Shown here in pieces: positions 44,800 through 58,100 of a DNA stretch of 64,000 nucleotides. The DNA is from Trissonchulus latispiculum (Eukaryota; Nematoda; Enoplea; Enoplida; Ironidae), in assembly GCA_030248195.1 (NCBI GenBank), contig JASAND010017926.1, positions 1 through 64,000 on the forward strand, written 5' to 3'. The notes under the pieces are model-generated. The model made no database searches, was not told the DNA's origin, and saw only the letters and a list, made by a program, of their open reading frames with translations. Each line of letters opens with the position of its first letter. Within the stretch, counting starts at the first letter, position 1. Made by a program: the position numbers and the translations under genes.

Positions 44800-45420
44800 C
44801 AGGTGCCAGCCGTTTATTCGTCTGACTGACGTTAGAGCCCTGGGCTTGGTACCTAGTTGTACCAGCCAGATACAGTATCTTAGGCTTCGGCTTTTACAGA
44901 ACTTGTTGAAATTACAACAGTCAGCGGTTGATTCGTCTTACTAACGTTAGAGCCCTGGGCTTGGTACCTAGTTGTACCAGCCAGATACAGTATCTTAGGC
45001 TTCGGCTTTTACAGAACTTGTTGAAATTACAACAGTCAGCGGTTGATTCGTCTTACTAACGTTAGAGCCCTGGGCTTGGTACCTAGTTGTACCAGCCAGA
45101 TACAGTATCTTAGGCTTCGGCTTTTACAGAACTTGTTGAAATTACAACAGTCAGCGGTTGATTCGTCTTACTAACGTTAGAGCCCTGGGCTTGGTACCTA
45201 GTTGTACCAGCCAGATACAGTATCTTAGGCTTCGGCTTTTACAGAACTTGTTGAAATTACAACAGTCAGCGGTTGATTCGTCAGACTGATGTTAGAGCCC
45301 TGGGCTTGGTACCTAGTTGTACCAGCCAGATACTGGATCTTAGGCTTCGGCTTACAGAACTTGTTGAAATTATATACATGAGTCAGACGGTTGATTCGTC
45401 TGACTCTTGTTAGAGTACGT
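44800..45420. repeat. 115-bp tandem repeat, five units, each with a GGTACC palindrome
   Basis: The phrase CTTGGTACCTAGTTGTACCAG begins at about 44845, 44960, 45075, 45190 and 45305, exactly 115 bp apart. Units also share CAACAGTCAGCGGTTGATTC and TATCTTAGGCTTCGGC. The inner three are nearly identical, and the first and last have drifted. Confidence 0.9.
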
Positions 45421-46071
45421 AGCTTGGGACGTATGTGTACCACAGAAATAACTGAATAATGAGACTCGAACAACATTCAGACGTCTGAAATTCTGAATTT
45501 TCAGACACTCAGACGGTGCGAAACTGGTCTGAAAAATTTTTTCAGACGTGTTTTTCGGAGACCTCTAGAGGTCGATGGTGTGAACCAATTTTGTCAGTTT
45601 TGGGTGCGCTGGAAAGACCAGATCGAGCTCGTCAAAATGAGCTATTACATGTCCCAAATGGTTCAGACATGCGTCCACAGCGGCCGTCTGAATGTCGTCT
45701 GAATCGTCTGAAAATCGGCATTTTAACACTGTCTGAAAGTGCCTCCGTGTAATAGTAATAATAATAGGAAATGCATGGGTACAATAATAGGAAATGCACA
45801 CAGCGATAATTCAAAGAATAATCTTGTTCAAACATCAACAGTCTGGAAATTCAATCAAACCAGTCAAGTCAAATACTTGCTAAACGGCACACTGTAATTG
45901 AGTAGTTGGCTGGTCACTTAGCGGATTGGGCTTTGAAAACATTTCCTCCGCTAGAAGTCCTATCCATCACTTCTAGCTTCTCTCCTGAAGTTAAGAGTGA
46001 TGGGGCAGCGCCAGCTAAACGACATCTTTTGAAAAGGGGTTAGGCGGTATTATAATTCCACAATACATAGC
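45421..46071. other. Right flank of satellite block, no gene seen
   Basis: GTCTGA/TCAGAC words continue to about 45740. The rest is unique-looking DNA up to the proposed last exon of the DIDO-like gene. I searched it on the minus strand for SPOC-domain sequence and found none. Confidence 0.5.
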
Positions 46072-46153
46072 TCATAGACATTTCCTCGTAGATTTCCTCC
46101 AGGAAGAGTACTTTGAAGATTCTTCCTCGATAGGCAGCAATTCAATTGGCTCC
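46072..46153 (-). CDS. DIDO1: Tentative terminal exon of the DIDO-like gene
   Basis: Joins in phase and reads EPIELLPIEEESSKYSSWRK, then a short basic end and TGA at 46074-46072. The acceptor lacks a good pyrimidine tract, so this is a guess. The 27-bp direct repeat lies inside it; in the other copy (40745-40719) the same frame would stop almost at once. Confidence 0.4.
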
Positions 46154-49100
46154 CTACCACCCCTAAGCCGGTATGTAACCGACAAAATTTCAAACTTATA
46201 AAACTAGCAATGCACCTGGGCTGTGGAGAAGCAATCTCTTGTATCTCCAAAGGAGCAGCTGGTGGCGACTCCGGAGGACTGGCTGCGCGCACGGTTCGGT
46301 TAGAAGAATAAATTGCCGCCTGAGACTAAAAAGAAAAACAACTCGTCTAATAAACTCGGAAAAGTAAATAATGATAACTACCATTTCAACATTTATTTTA
46401 CACTTCTCGTTTCAGGGACTGCAAGTCCATATTCACAATCCCTTCATTCTTTCAATCATTCAAAAGAAACTGAAGTTCGACGCAGCAAACCTGAGCAACG
46501 GTGATGTTTCGATAGAATTCTGGACTGGACCGATCCAGCTGCAGTGGATCCTGCGTATGAGGCATGGCTTCAAATAGCGGATCCTTCACACCATCCCTTC
46601 GCTCCACATAGCCATAGGTTCGAACACGGCTTCCGGAAGAGGTTGTGGGAGGAGAGGAGTCGCCCAGAGATTTGCCAACAGACGACGATGACGATGGCAA
46701 CTCCTCTGATGGTGACTGACTCCCGCCGCCGCCTCCACTGCCAGAATCGCCGCTGCTTCCAGTTATGGCCGCAGTGGTCAGAGAATCAGACTAAACAGTA
46801 GAAAAAATACCAACAAAATAATGTAATTTTATAAAACTGCCTAAGCAAATGAGGCACTCTTAACTTTTAAAGGTGGGACCACAGGAAATTTTAAGGGTCG
46901 GAACTCGGGTGTGTTAAAAATTTGTACTCGTAATGGAAAGGTTTAAAAAGCTAAAACAAGCCCAAATTAGGTATAAATTAGGTTAATTTCTAGTCGAAAA
47001 TCTTTTACGATTAATGGAATTTTCCTTTTCTTCTGGTTTCGGGAGTTCCACCACCCCCTCCCCCGAAGTGCGTTCCTGAGCGGAAGGTATACACACAAAA
47101 GAAATTTTTCATAATTTTTTGCAAGTCTGATCTCTCGTTATGGCCAGTATGTTAATACGACAATTATCATGTAAATACAGAAAATAAAAGGTTGACAGAA
47201 TGCAAAGTTACTTCATTGAAATGTAATGAATAACTCTACAAAATATCAAGTCAATATAATTATTATACCTTAATTTTAGATTGCAATATGCCATCCTTCG
47301 ACTTTCCAGTACAAATGGCACAGTTTAGATCGAAGAGATGTGACTTGTGCTCAGCCGTGGTGTCCTTCAAAAGATCATCAAACAGTTCACTTGCTCCCAT
47401 GGTTGTAGAACTAACTCTGGCCGGACTCTACAATAATAAAATGACGGCATGAAAGTTAGCACGAAGGGAGAGAAGCGACCCGCCTTCCCTGGACCAGGCC
47501 CGCACCGACTTGATCCGTTCTATTAGCTCCTTTTGAGGGATGCATTCGAACAGTCCAACAATGAAAAATAACCCTAAATTCTTTCCGAGTTCTAGCTTTA
47601 TTGGAATTTAAAATAACCGTATTGTTATAATTCCTAATTAAACAAAATAGGGAACACTAATCTCAGCTCAGCTCCGACTAGAAATCAATGGTCGATAGTT
47701 GAAAAAAGTACAAAACTAGCACGATACTTTAAAGCAAACGCATAAATCCGCCGTGACTCGTGAGTCAAAATGGGAAGAAAGATTTGACCTGTTCCCGACC
47801 TGACCAGCGGGTATCCGCTTCAGCTTCTACCTCCACTAGCATGCCACGAAATTTTATATCACCAACAATTTATGACGGGACGAAGACGCACTAATTTAAA
47901 CAAAAATTACTCACAGCGCCACAGATATCTTCACTATCAATCAAACAAACTAAAAGTATTATCCACATCAACTATAAGTCAAACATAACTGTACCACTTT
48001 ATCTATAAAAGTCTTCTTTTTTGGTAGCTCCAACTTCGCGGGCGAAACAACCATCTGAAATATTAAACACAAGCATTAATTTTGGACATTTTCACTTAAA
48101 GTTGGATTTAACAGAGTATTAATTGGAAGCTATTCCAATTTTGCTATAATTGCCGCATTTAGATGATTGCTCCTATTCGTGCAAAGGAGGACTACAACAC
48201 TAGAATCACTGCATGAAAGCAAGCTCCTACAAAATAAGATTTCTACAGCTTTTGAGATAGCCCGACGAGAACTAAAAACAAAGAACTTACCTTAGTTTTC
48301 ATTTCAAAATTATTCAATTCTGCAAATTCCTGAGGAGTCATACGAGCAATTTTGCTACAGGACAATTCCTGATTCAGCAGTCTTCGAAAGAATACCTAAA
48401 GCAACAATCCCAAACTTTCGCTAACCCTGTCTATCACTGCCCCTGAACTGTCGGCAGATGTGGGTTGGTGGCATCATGGAAAACGAGTTTTAACATTTTC
48501 AAGGATGTGGTTCTCAAAACGAAGAGACGGTTTGAGAGACCATCTGCTTCCTTACGGGAGGCCCAGGTCTAGTTTGGAGGTGATGAAAACAAAAAACCCC
48601 ACAAGTAGTCATGTCGCATAGAAGGCATCAACATTTCAAATTATATAAAAATATACAACACAAACACAACTAGGATTGCAACTCAAGTAAATCAGGGAAC
48701 GCATTTAATTGTGCTACCAATTAACAATCAAGAAAATAATATCCTCAACGTTATCGTTGCCGTCTTACATGGACAATTAAGATAATAGTGCTCTTACACT
48801 CTGGGTCTATATAGAATCCTTGTCCACGAAAATAAGCCGACAGAGCTAAACCTGTAGTCAAAGCAGGCTTTTGATACAAAGCAAACTAATATAAATTCAG
48901 CAACACAAAATTTTATATACCTCATTTTGGGGATCCTTTAGATTGATCATGACATTACGATACTGAGACTTATAACGAGATCCTGTATCCTCCTCAACTC
49001 TAAACAGGGCTTCTTCCAAAGACACCGCTATGCGCTTAATTTCTTCGCCCGACAGCAAAATGTCATCAGCTCCTTTGGTTCTAAAACAGGAAGTCCAAAT

Positions 49101-52100
49101 TAGAAAAACGACCACACAAACACAGCCATTAAATTAAAGTTATCATTCCGCGATATCATTTACAAACTGAACTAAATACTGCAATCAACAGTAACAATGA
49201 ATAAAGCTGCATACCTAGCCAGCAAGAGATCACGTAAAGTTTTTCTGACGTTGATTCTAACAGAATCCGGGATACCCCCGCCACCGCTCCCAGAACTCGT
49301 TGCACCAGTGGTTGTTGTGCTGTCAGCTTGCGATTCAGACTTCTCAGTAGAACCTGAAGCGACACAATGAACCATCTCAATTTAGCTTTAAAATTTCCAC
49401 ATCCATCTTCACTTATAAACTGAATAAAAATTTTCTAGTTTTTTACTTTGCTTTTCACGTTCCTTTCCAGCAAACTTTAAAAAATATAATTTTAATCGAG
49501 AAATTATGGAATCAGAACGATAAATAAAACTATTGGCTACACGATGTAAGTAGCGCTGTAGTTTATGATTCCAAAGGCTCAGCTTTGCCCACTAGCGTAG
49601 ATACGGGGGGGGGCGGGGGGGGCGGCCGCCCTCCCCGAAATAATGGCTTTGCCCCCCTGAAAAATTGGGCAAAAAAAATTTTACGCCCGCGCGCAGCGCG
49701 GGCGTTTAACTTTATTAGAAACTACACAAATTATACGTTAACGCTTCAAATTAGCTCAACATTGATGCATTTTCCACACCATTTCAAAGCCTCCGGCGCG
49801 AAATTTGGCTATTTAGATTATCAAAATTATTATTTTTCATTAAGCATGCTAACAAAATAGGTTTGTATATATATATAAAAATAGTTGCTTTGTAGTTTTG
49901 CTGTTATCTGCGTTATTTCCAACATCATCAGCCTCATAATTGGTTGACATCATCAGAATACGCAGTCCTTACGTAATGGGAGCATCCTAATGGTTTCAGT
50001 TTTCGGGCAAGACAGTAAACGTAGTAAATAGCAAATAAAAGTACAAAATGTTGTTAGTCCATTGATAAATCATTTAAAAAGAATTAAATGTTTCAATAGC
50101 GTTTAATTGCGAATTTAAAAATTTTCTCAACTTCTGGGGGGACTCCGCCCCCCAGACCCCCCATTTGGGACTTAGGGTATTGCTTTCACTTGTAACAAGT
50201 CGAAACATGAACCATAGAAGACTTTCGAATTAATAGGACAACTTGCAGTATATATAATACACAGTGTGCATGTAATCGTTACGCAAAAATAGAAAATTTT
50301 ACCCCCCCCCCCTCAAAAAGTCCTCGGTCAAAACCGCCCCCCCCCCCTGAAAATTTTTTGTACCTACGCTACTGGCTTTGCCCAAGGAAAATTTAGAACT
50401 AAGCTCCAGACAAACAATGATACCCACTTCGTCTGGAAGGTACAGACGCCAATTTTGGCAATACTGGCTGATAAGTCGGATGCTTTCGAAGCCAATCTCC
50501 CACAGATCTGAGTAGGGGCGCAGAAGGTCCACTCAGAAGTCGGCCTCCAACTCGATTCACCATCATAACACGATCATTAGGCTAGAAAACAATTGCAACT
50601 TTTTCATTCAACAGTAAGTTCATATATTTTTCTGTGTTAGTTTGTCTACATTGATTCGAAATTATCAAACCACGTGCGCTCAGGTGAGATAGAATCATCC
50701 ACAGTAACATACATCATGTAGAGTTTCTTTAATTCTGGCAATGACATTCTCCAAACATGCCTCCCCACAATACGCACCGGAATCTTCAAAAGGAAGCGGC
50801 AGATCACAGCTAGCACAGGATCGAGATGAGGACTTCTATAATTATAATACATGAACAAAGTAAACACTGTGCCTACATACATAAGGGAATGCGTTGGCCT
50901 TTTACAATTAAATTTATTGGATCATCAGAAAGTCTAAAAAAACAAAATTAACAAAACTGACAATTAAATACAGAAACCATAGTCTGCCATAGTTTGACTT
51001 TCTAGCAATGAAACGTACAATGTTTATTGAACTCAAACAAAACATACTTTGGACGAATCAGAATCCTTGCGATCCTTGCGAACACTTTTCTCTTTAATCA
51101 ACTGAAACAAGAGCAATGGCAGTCAGCAGAAGTTGATAAAACTCAGAAAACAGGAAAGGGTAAATGAGTAGAAAAAATAAAATAATAAATAAATAAGAGT
51201 TTCTAAATCAAGTAGAAAGTTTAAGTAGGACAACATGCTAGTAAGTAAAATTATAAAACCGATAGAAGAAGCCAAGTATTAAAAGAAAACTATCAAAGAA
51301 AAGATTGTCTTCACCGTAGGTAGGTAAAGGCTGGCATTTTTTAGGGTTTTGAAAGTGGGGAAGTGGGGGGGCTTCCGAAAAGTGGGGGGGGGGGGCTTCT
51401 GAAAAGTGGGGGGGGGGGGTGTGCCAAAGGTAAAATATACCTAAATTTTTAGCGAAAAATTAGCAAGGTGAAAACGCAAAAAAATAGCTGTTTTTAAGCT
51501 TAAAATGAGCTTATAAGTCCATAAATTAGCTAAAAATTGAGAACATTTTTGAAAATTTGACCTCAAAAACCTAATTTTTTGACATTTTTGGGCGACCCCC
51601 AAAAAAGTGGGAGAGGGCTTGCCGAAAAGTGGGGGGTGGGCGAAAGTTGGGGGGGGGGGCTCCGAAAAGTGGAGGGGGAACCGAAAAGTGGGGAAAATGC
51701 CAGTAAAGGAAAGGACGATCCATGGAGAATATCTCCATCCCTGATTCTATAACAGCCCGGAGGGCGTAGAGACAACGAAGAGCCAGAAGTGTCGCCTCAA
51801 GTGATGACTACACCCGTGGAAGGGGGGGCCGGCCCTTCAAGGATTTAAGCCCTACACGGACTCCTGTTACCTTCCCACAATAGTGGTACCCATTTACCGA
51901 CCAACTAAGGATGGGTAGCTGGGTTGGCTAGAGCCCACAGTGAACCGATTAGTCCCTTGCTCAAGGGGATTTGCAAAAGCTTTGTGGCAGCGGGGATTCG
52001 GACCTCGGACTATCGGATCCAAAATCAAACGATAGGCGAAATAGCGAAATGAACCCGTACCTTTTTAAGATTAACTGGAGGAAGCGTTTTGGTTCTTTCC

Positions 52101-55100
52101 GGAACAGTCACAGTTTTCCGTTCTAAAACATACGAATATAAAAGTATGTAATATTATTATTATACTTATCAACAAAGGAAGAAAAGACAGATGCAAATGG
52201 GTGTCTGCAAGTATAATAGTAATAATTTACTTTTAACAGTGTGTACCTAAGAAAAGAGAGATTATACATGTTGCTGAGGAGTATAGTAATAAAATGAAAG
52301 CATCCATTATGATGTGCGACAGACACAGTCATACAAGTAAGGTACATTCATTCGCTGACCACTCTCCCAGACTGATACTAGTATTCGGCGGGCGTCGTCA
52401 GTGGCAAACCAACATACTAATTGAAGCTTTAGGTTTTCAGAACCCCCGTATTAAAATCAATGGAAATTCGTCTCTGCCCTGTGGTCCCATTCACACGTAT
52501 TATTTAGTATATGCATGCAAACACAAAAAAGGTGATCCCATGTATTAGACGGGCCGAAGCCATATACATGTAATACTGATACGTAAAAAATGAAAAAGTA
52601 GCTTACAACAAAGCGTAAACTAAGTTTTAATGCAAGCAAGGCTTACTGAGACATTTCGGACATTTCCAAGCCACAGAACCGCGCATTATCTTTTTCAGAT
52701 CAGAATTTGACAGTCCCATGCAAAGAATGTGAAACTTTCCATCGCAGTGTTGACAATCAATCAACTCACTAAAAAGCAAACATGTATCCTAGCATACATT
52801 AACATAGGCTCGGATCCTGGGGGGCTGTCCCCATAAAATTTTGAGGGGGCTTGTACCTTGAACTGAAATTTTCAGAGTGAGGGGGGCCTGCACCTCAAAA
52901 ATAGATTTGTTAGTATTCGAAATATAAACGTTATTAGAATTTGCATTTTTTTAAATTTGCACCAAAATCTCCAATGTTTAGAAAAAATTCAAAATTTTGC
53001 CCAATTTTCACGAAAAATTTAAAATACCGGTAAAAAATTCCGGCGAAGCCGGAAAGTTTTTAATACGTTAGTGTAAGAACAAATTTTTCCGGCTATTTTT
53101 GCTTACCCCTTGGCCATTTTTTCGTTACTCCTGGTCCCAGACGACGGTAGGGCTTGAACCTTGTCCGGGTTGGGGAGGGGGGGGGGGGGCTCGGACCCTC
53201 AGACTCCCCCGCGTTAACCTATGTATCCTAATCTACAATGGCAAACTGACAAGACAACCACTACTACACCAAGCTACAAAAACAATACTGAAAATTGTCC
53301 AATTGCAATTAAAAACTTAAAGGTAAATTGACAGAGATGAAAATAATACTCATGGCATGTGCATAGGGAATAAGAATTTATTACTATAGACATTTTAATC
53401 AGGTTTACCATTGACGTCGTTCCTGACCACAGACACAAGTGGAACAAGATTTTCCCTCTTCAGCAGTGTCATCAGTCTCAAGCGGTATCGTAGACGCTTC
53501 ATCAGAAGTGCACGGTTCATCTGAAATAGCAAGACCGTAAAAATGTAAATAAATGTTCTGTTAAAATCTGGTATAGCAAGCTTAACAAAAAAAATCACCC
53601 GAAATTTTAACAAAAAAATCACCCCACGCTGACTCACAGAAAAGTCGCAGAGACCCAATTTTTTGCATGGTGATAGCCACACATCTCGACATTACAGCCT
53701 GTGAGTTTGAGCCCCTAGGCCCTCTCCATGCGTTCAGGGCAGACCTTTAAGTAAGGTACCCAAAAGTGATCTCAAAAACGTTCATGACCGAAGTTCGAAT
53801 TTCGGCTGCTATTTACTAAGGGAAAACCCTAGGCAACCCATATTGTGCATGTGACATGTCCTAACTGTGGGCTATCGATACATATATAGAAGTTCCCAGT
53901 CGAACCTCTGAGTTGTCCTGGGGTGGGTGATTTTTTTTGTTAAAATTTTAACAAATAAAAAAATCATTTTTGTTTCGTTACTGAAGTCAGAACAGCAGCT
54001 AGAGCAAAACTAACGTCAAAATCGAGCTCAGCGACCTCGAAAACCCTTATATACGTTGTTTTTGAGGTTGCCTGACACTTCTGGGAGTCCAACCTGGTAA
54101 CCAGCCGGGCCTGGACCGTCCGACGGTAAACGTGATCCCAGAAGTCAGTATTAGCCCATAGTTACCTAAAAACTAATGCCAGATTTGAATTCAGCGCCCT
54201 CGAAAACCCCCTAGGACATGTTTATAGCCACTTCGGACTGTCCAGTTGGTACCTAGAGGGTCCGGACGGGTCCGGCAGGGGTCACGTGACCGTGGGTCAT
54301 ACCCCAGCAACATACGAAGTTCTGAGTTTCTCTGCCAAAATGCCTGGAAATAGGTTATAATCACTCACAAACACAAAAAACAACGTTTTAGCCTTTAAAA
54401 CGGCACTTTAGAGCCACCAGACTTCATACTGGACGTTGCCGGGGGCCATCAGTGACCACTAAGACTTCGGCGGGGTCAGTTGCCTTAGTAGGATCACTAG
54501 GTTAGCGGTTTGGGGTTCTAAATACGTTAGTTAGTGCGCTCTATCCAAAACTGATGAGAAAAAGTTGCTAGCTGCTCTCTGGGATCCGATCCGCCTCTGA
54601 TTGTTTTGTCCCCCCCCGAAAAAAACCTAAAAATATCCTGCTTTTGGGGCCCCAAAGCTCATATCAAGAAAACTCACTAGAATAGGCCCAGGGCAGTACG
54701 ACTTTCTGGCGTTTTCTTAGTCTAAAATCTTTGAAATGAGAAATCTGGGGGTCGTTTGGATCTCCCATGGTAAGTTATAAGTAAATAGAAAACAGCTCTG
54801 GTCCATTGTATATATGAGACGAAAGCGAAAGGACAAATGTTTTAATACCTAGAATTTTGATACCGATTTAAGGGGAACAGATTTTTGGGGATCAACGCAT
54901 ACGAAAAGGGCGGCAACCCAATACACAGGGTACCTGATTTGATCGTCTTTTCAATTAGATTTATCTTCAGTCGAATAGGTGGTGACATTTGGTCATGCTG
55001 GGACAGTCGTACAGTCTTTTCCTCTGATGTAGAGTCTGGAGTACCGATCGCAGCCGCAGTAGAGTCCGTTACGGTTTCAGACGATCCTGAAGAGTCTGCT

Positions 55101-58100
55101 GTTGAAACCACCAGCTGGCCTAGTTTGTCCTCCGTCAAGTCCGCTGCCTTTGCCTTGGCCAACTGAACAGCCAACGGTTTTAGGGATCGAGCAAAGGTCG
55201 CCATCAAATTGGTGCAGTTGGTTTCTTCTGAAGTCGGACTCTCCTTGTCGTTACTGGAGCACACAGGTGTCGAAGGCTCATTGTCAGCGTCGGAAGAGGG
55301 CTCCATAGCAGGCGGACACTCTGACGCGGCTGCTTTGCGACTAGAGGATCGGGTTAGGCGACTGCTGGCCGCACCTCGTCCTCTCGAAGCACCTCTCTGA
55401 AACAAGAACAAACTATTGAAACTGACAAAGAAACAATAAAAGAGATATGAAACTATGTATGAAAAGTCAATAGGTAGAGTTTTAAAATGAAGCCCTCCAC
55501 TCATCACAGCGATTTAATTGTTTTTCTGCTGATATGATTAAAGTGATTAAAATGAAAGTTTGTAGCATTAAAAAGTTATCCACACTATTTATGGTAGCAA
55601 AGCGTAGCCGAGTTAGCAAGTTTCCCCCACGACATGGAAAATAAAAGAGTTACAAAAACTGTTAATGAGCTCAGACGCTAACGTTTACTTCAGCTCGTTA
55701 AGCTGGAGCTGAATAAGCCGAAGCAGATTCAGGATAGATGCAATGCTTAGATTAGAACAACAGGTAAGCTAGTAGTAAGTCACCTGTTTGGACACAGGAC
55801 CTCGTCCGGACGACCGCCCTCCTCGTCCTCTACCAGGAACAGCACCGTCCGAATCGACAGATTCTGTCTTCGAATTCTTTGCATCGACCTCCGCCGGATC
55901 TGTATCCGGTTGTTTCCCAGTCGACCGCTTCTTACCGCCCCTCTTTCGACCCGCAGCCGTAGCGGTTTTCCCTCCTCTTTTGCGTTTCCCGCTATAGGCT
56001 GACTTGCCACTGGAACTTGATTCTTTTGCAGTCAGATCAATTAAAACGACATCATCGTCATCACTGCCTTCTTCCGCGGCTTGACTCTCAGACCCCTTGC
56101 CCCCGACAATTTCTTCGTTTTCTTCTTTATCAGAGTCCAATTGTTCCAAACAGGCTTGAGCAGCTTTCCGCTCCTCACTTTCCAAAAACGCATCCTTCCC
56201 GCCCCTAGAACAAGAAAAAATAGTTCATGTTTATTATTCACTATTTTTGTCTATTAAATTGATTCGTCATCATTTAACCGTCTGCTTTAACCGTCTCAGG
56301 CTTAGTCAAACTGAGAAATCTAAAAGTTATAATTACAATAATGAATACTATTGCCCCCAAATCACTAACTTAAAGCGCTTTCGTTTGGGTCGGCTTGAAG
56401 CAATACTGGCACTAGATGACGTGGCAGAGCCAACGCATTCTCCAACTCCATCAGCATTACGCGATGTGTGACTGATATCAGCTGTATCATTGTTATCTTT
56501 CTGATCCAAGCCTTAACAAGGAAAACAACAAGTCAAATTGAAGCTCTCAAAAATGCATATTTAAGCTCTACTAAGCGCAAAATCTTAGAAGGGACCCTAA
56601 TGACTGTAAGAGCACTGCAGCGAATCAATACAACCTCCAAAAAATTAATGCAAATTACAAAGATTACTGTTAAACAAAGTACGCCGCATACACGAACGAA
56701 TACATTATTTATAAATTAGTATATTAATTAGTATAACGTCCTAGCAAGATAGTAAAATTGACAAGACAGTAATCTTGCTAAGAGTTTGGCAAGATAGGAA
56801 TCTTGCTAAAATTTTAGCAAGATAGTTATCTTGCTACGAAATTTCGCAAGATTACTATCTTGCCAAAATAGTTGGTTATTAATTAGTATATATGTCGTAG
56901 CAAGATAGTAAAATTGGCAAGATAGTAATCTTGCTAAATTTCGTGGCAAGATAACTATCTTGCTAAAATTTTAGCAAGATAATCTTGCCAAACTCTGTAC
57001 TATCTTGCTACCACATATATTAAAAAAGTTTACAAGCAATTTCGGTTTCAACCATAGTATCATTCTGAAAGCGCCAACGCCAAACATGGCCTCCAAACAT
57101 TGATATTACTAACAGCAGACAACGCAAAAACAAATGCATACGCAACACATCAGCGGCGATTACGGTACATTTCACGGAAAGAATGAGCGTTGGCGAAATT
57201 TCACGAAGACATGGATAATTTCGCCAAAATTGCCGAAAAGTCTGAAAAAATTGGCGGTTCTCCGAGAGTTAATTTCGCGAAGGATTTAGTTAATGAGCTT
57301 GCTTAACCATAGTTGCAAAAACTATGCTCAAGTTTACGGTCCACAAAAATGTAGTTAAACTTGCTAAATTCGCCGTGTTTTCACGGAATTTCGCCAATTT
57401 GTCAATTTCCCCAACGATCCTTCTTTCAGCGAAATGTACCGTACTCACTACGCACCTAGCCTATTCACTGAAAGCTTTGAACCAAACAAAAAAGGGAGAA
57501 AGAAACAAATTTCTTGGAAGGAGAAGCACTGATAGTCTACCTCGTTTGCGACCAGGTTCAAATAGGTCCGAAAACGAAGGGAATGGCACGCCCAGACCGA
57601 GATCGCAAACGACGTAATCGCTAGAGAGATCTATAAAACGAAAAATTAAAACAACACAAAGGTAATGCCAATGCTACAAAGAGCGAAAAAAGCAACCACA
57701 CTATTTTTCAATTTTAATTTAAATGAAACCTCCAAGTCAACACTGCTCAAAATACAAAAGGGACAAAACAGGTTTGACCACAAAAATAACTCGTCAGTCA
57801 CTCATGCTGCTAGTATCATTAACAGTGAAAAATTCATTTCTAATTTGACCCCCAAAGAAGCTTAGGGTGACTGGGACCACATAGATGAAAATCCAATATT
57901 AGAAAAAGCAAGCGAGTTCTGCCAAAAACAGCGGACTTGTCCTGAAAGCTTAACAATTGACAAAGCATAGCTCACTCATCCACCCACACTATCTGCTGGC
58001 ATGATACCCAAACTCAATATTCATGTAAAGTAAAATGAGGGAAATGTGCACAAAAACAAATTTAATAAAAAATTTTACTTAATTTTGGCAGCTGGGTAAA

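Noticed and set aside
40771..45420. CRISPR-like array
   Set aside because: Repeats are palindromic satellites in an intron-bearing animal genome; there are no regular unique spacers and no cas genes.
45421..46071. SPOC domain of the DIDO-like gene
   Set aside because: No segment on the minus strand shows SPOC-like sequence with usable splice sites.
50299..50532. 77-codon minus-strand frame starting MDLLRPYSDLWEIGF
   Set aside because: It is a different frame from the in-phase DIDO-like exon at 50428-50581, and the latter joins its neighbours correctly.
50646..50882. 78-codon minus-strand frame ending DNFESM
   Set aside because: A shadow of the Cys-knuckle exon (50713-50835), which reads in another frame with correct splice sites.
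53032..53060. Riboswitch or terminator-like hairpin TTCCGGCGAAGCCGGAA
   Set aside because: A short GC hairpin in a decayed transposon within an intron; nothing else supports a regulatory RNA.
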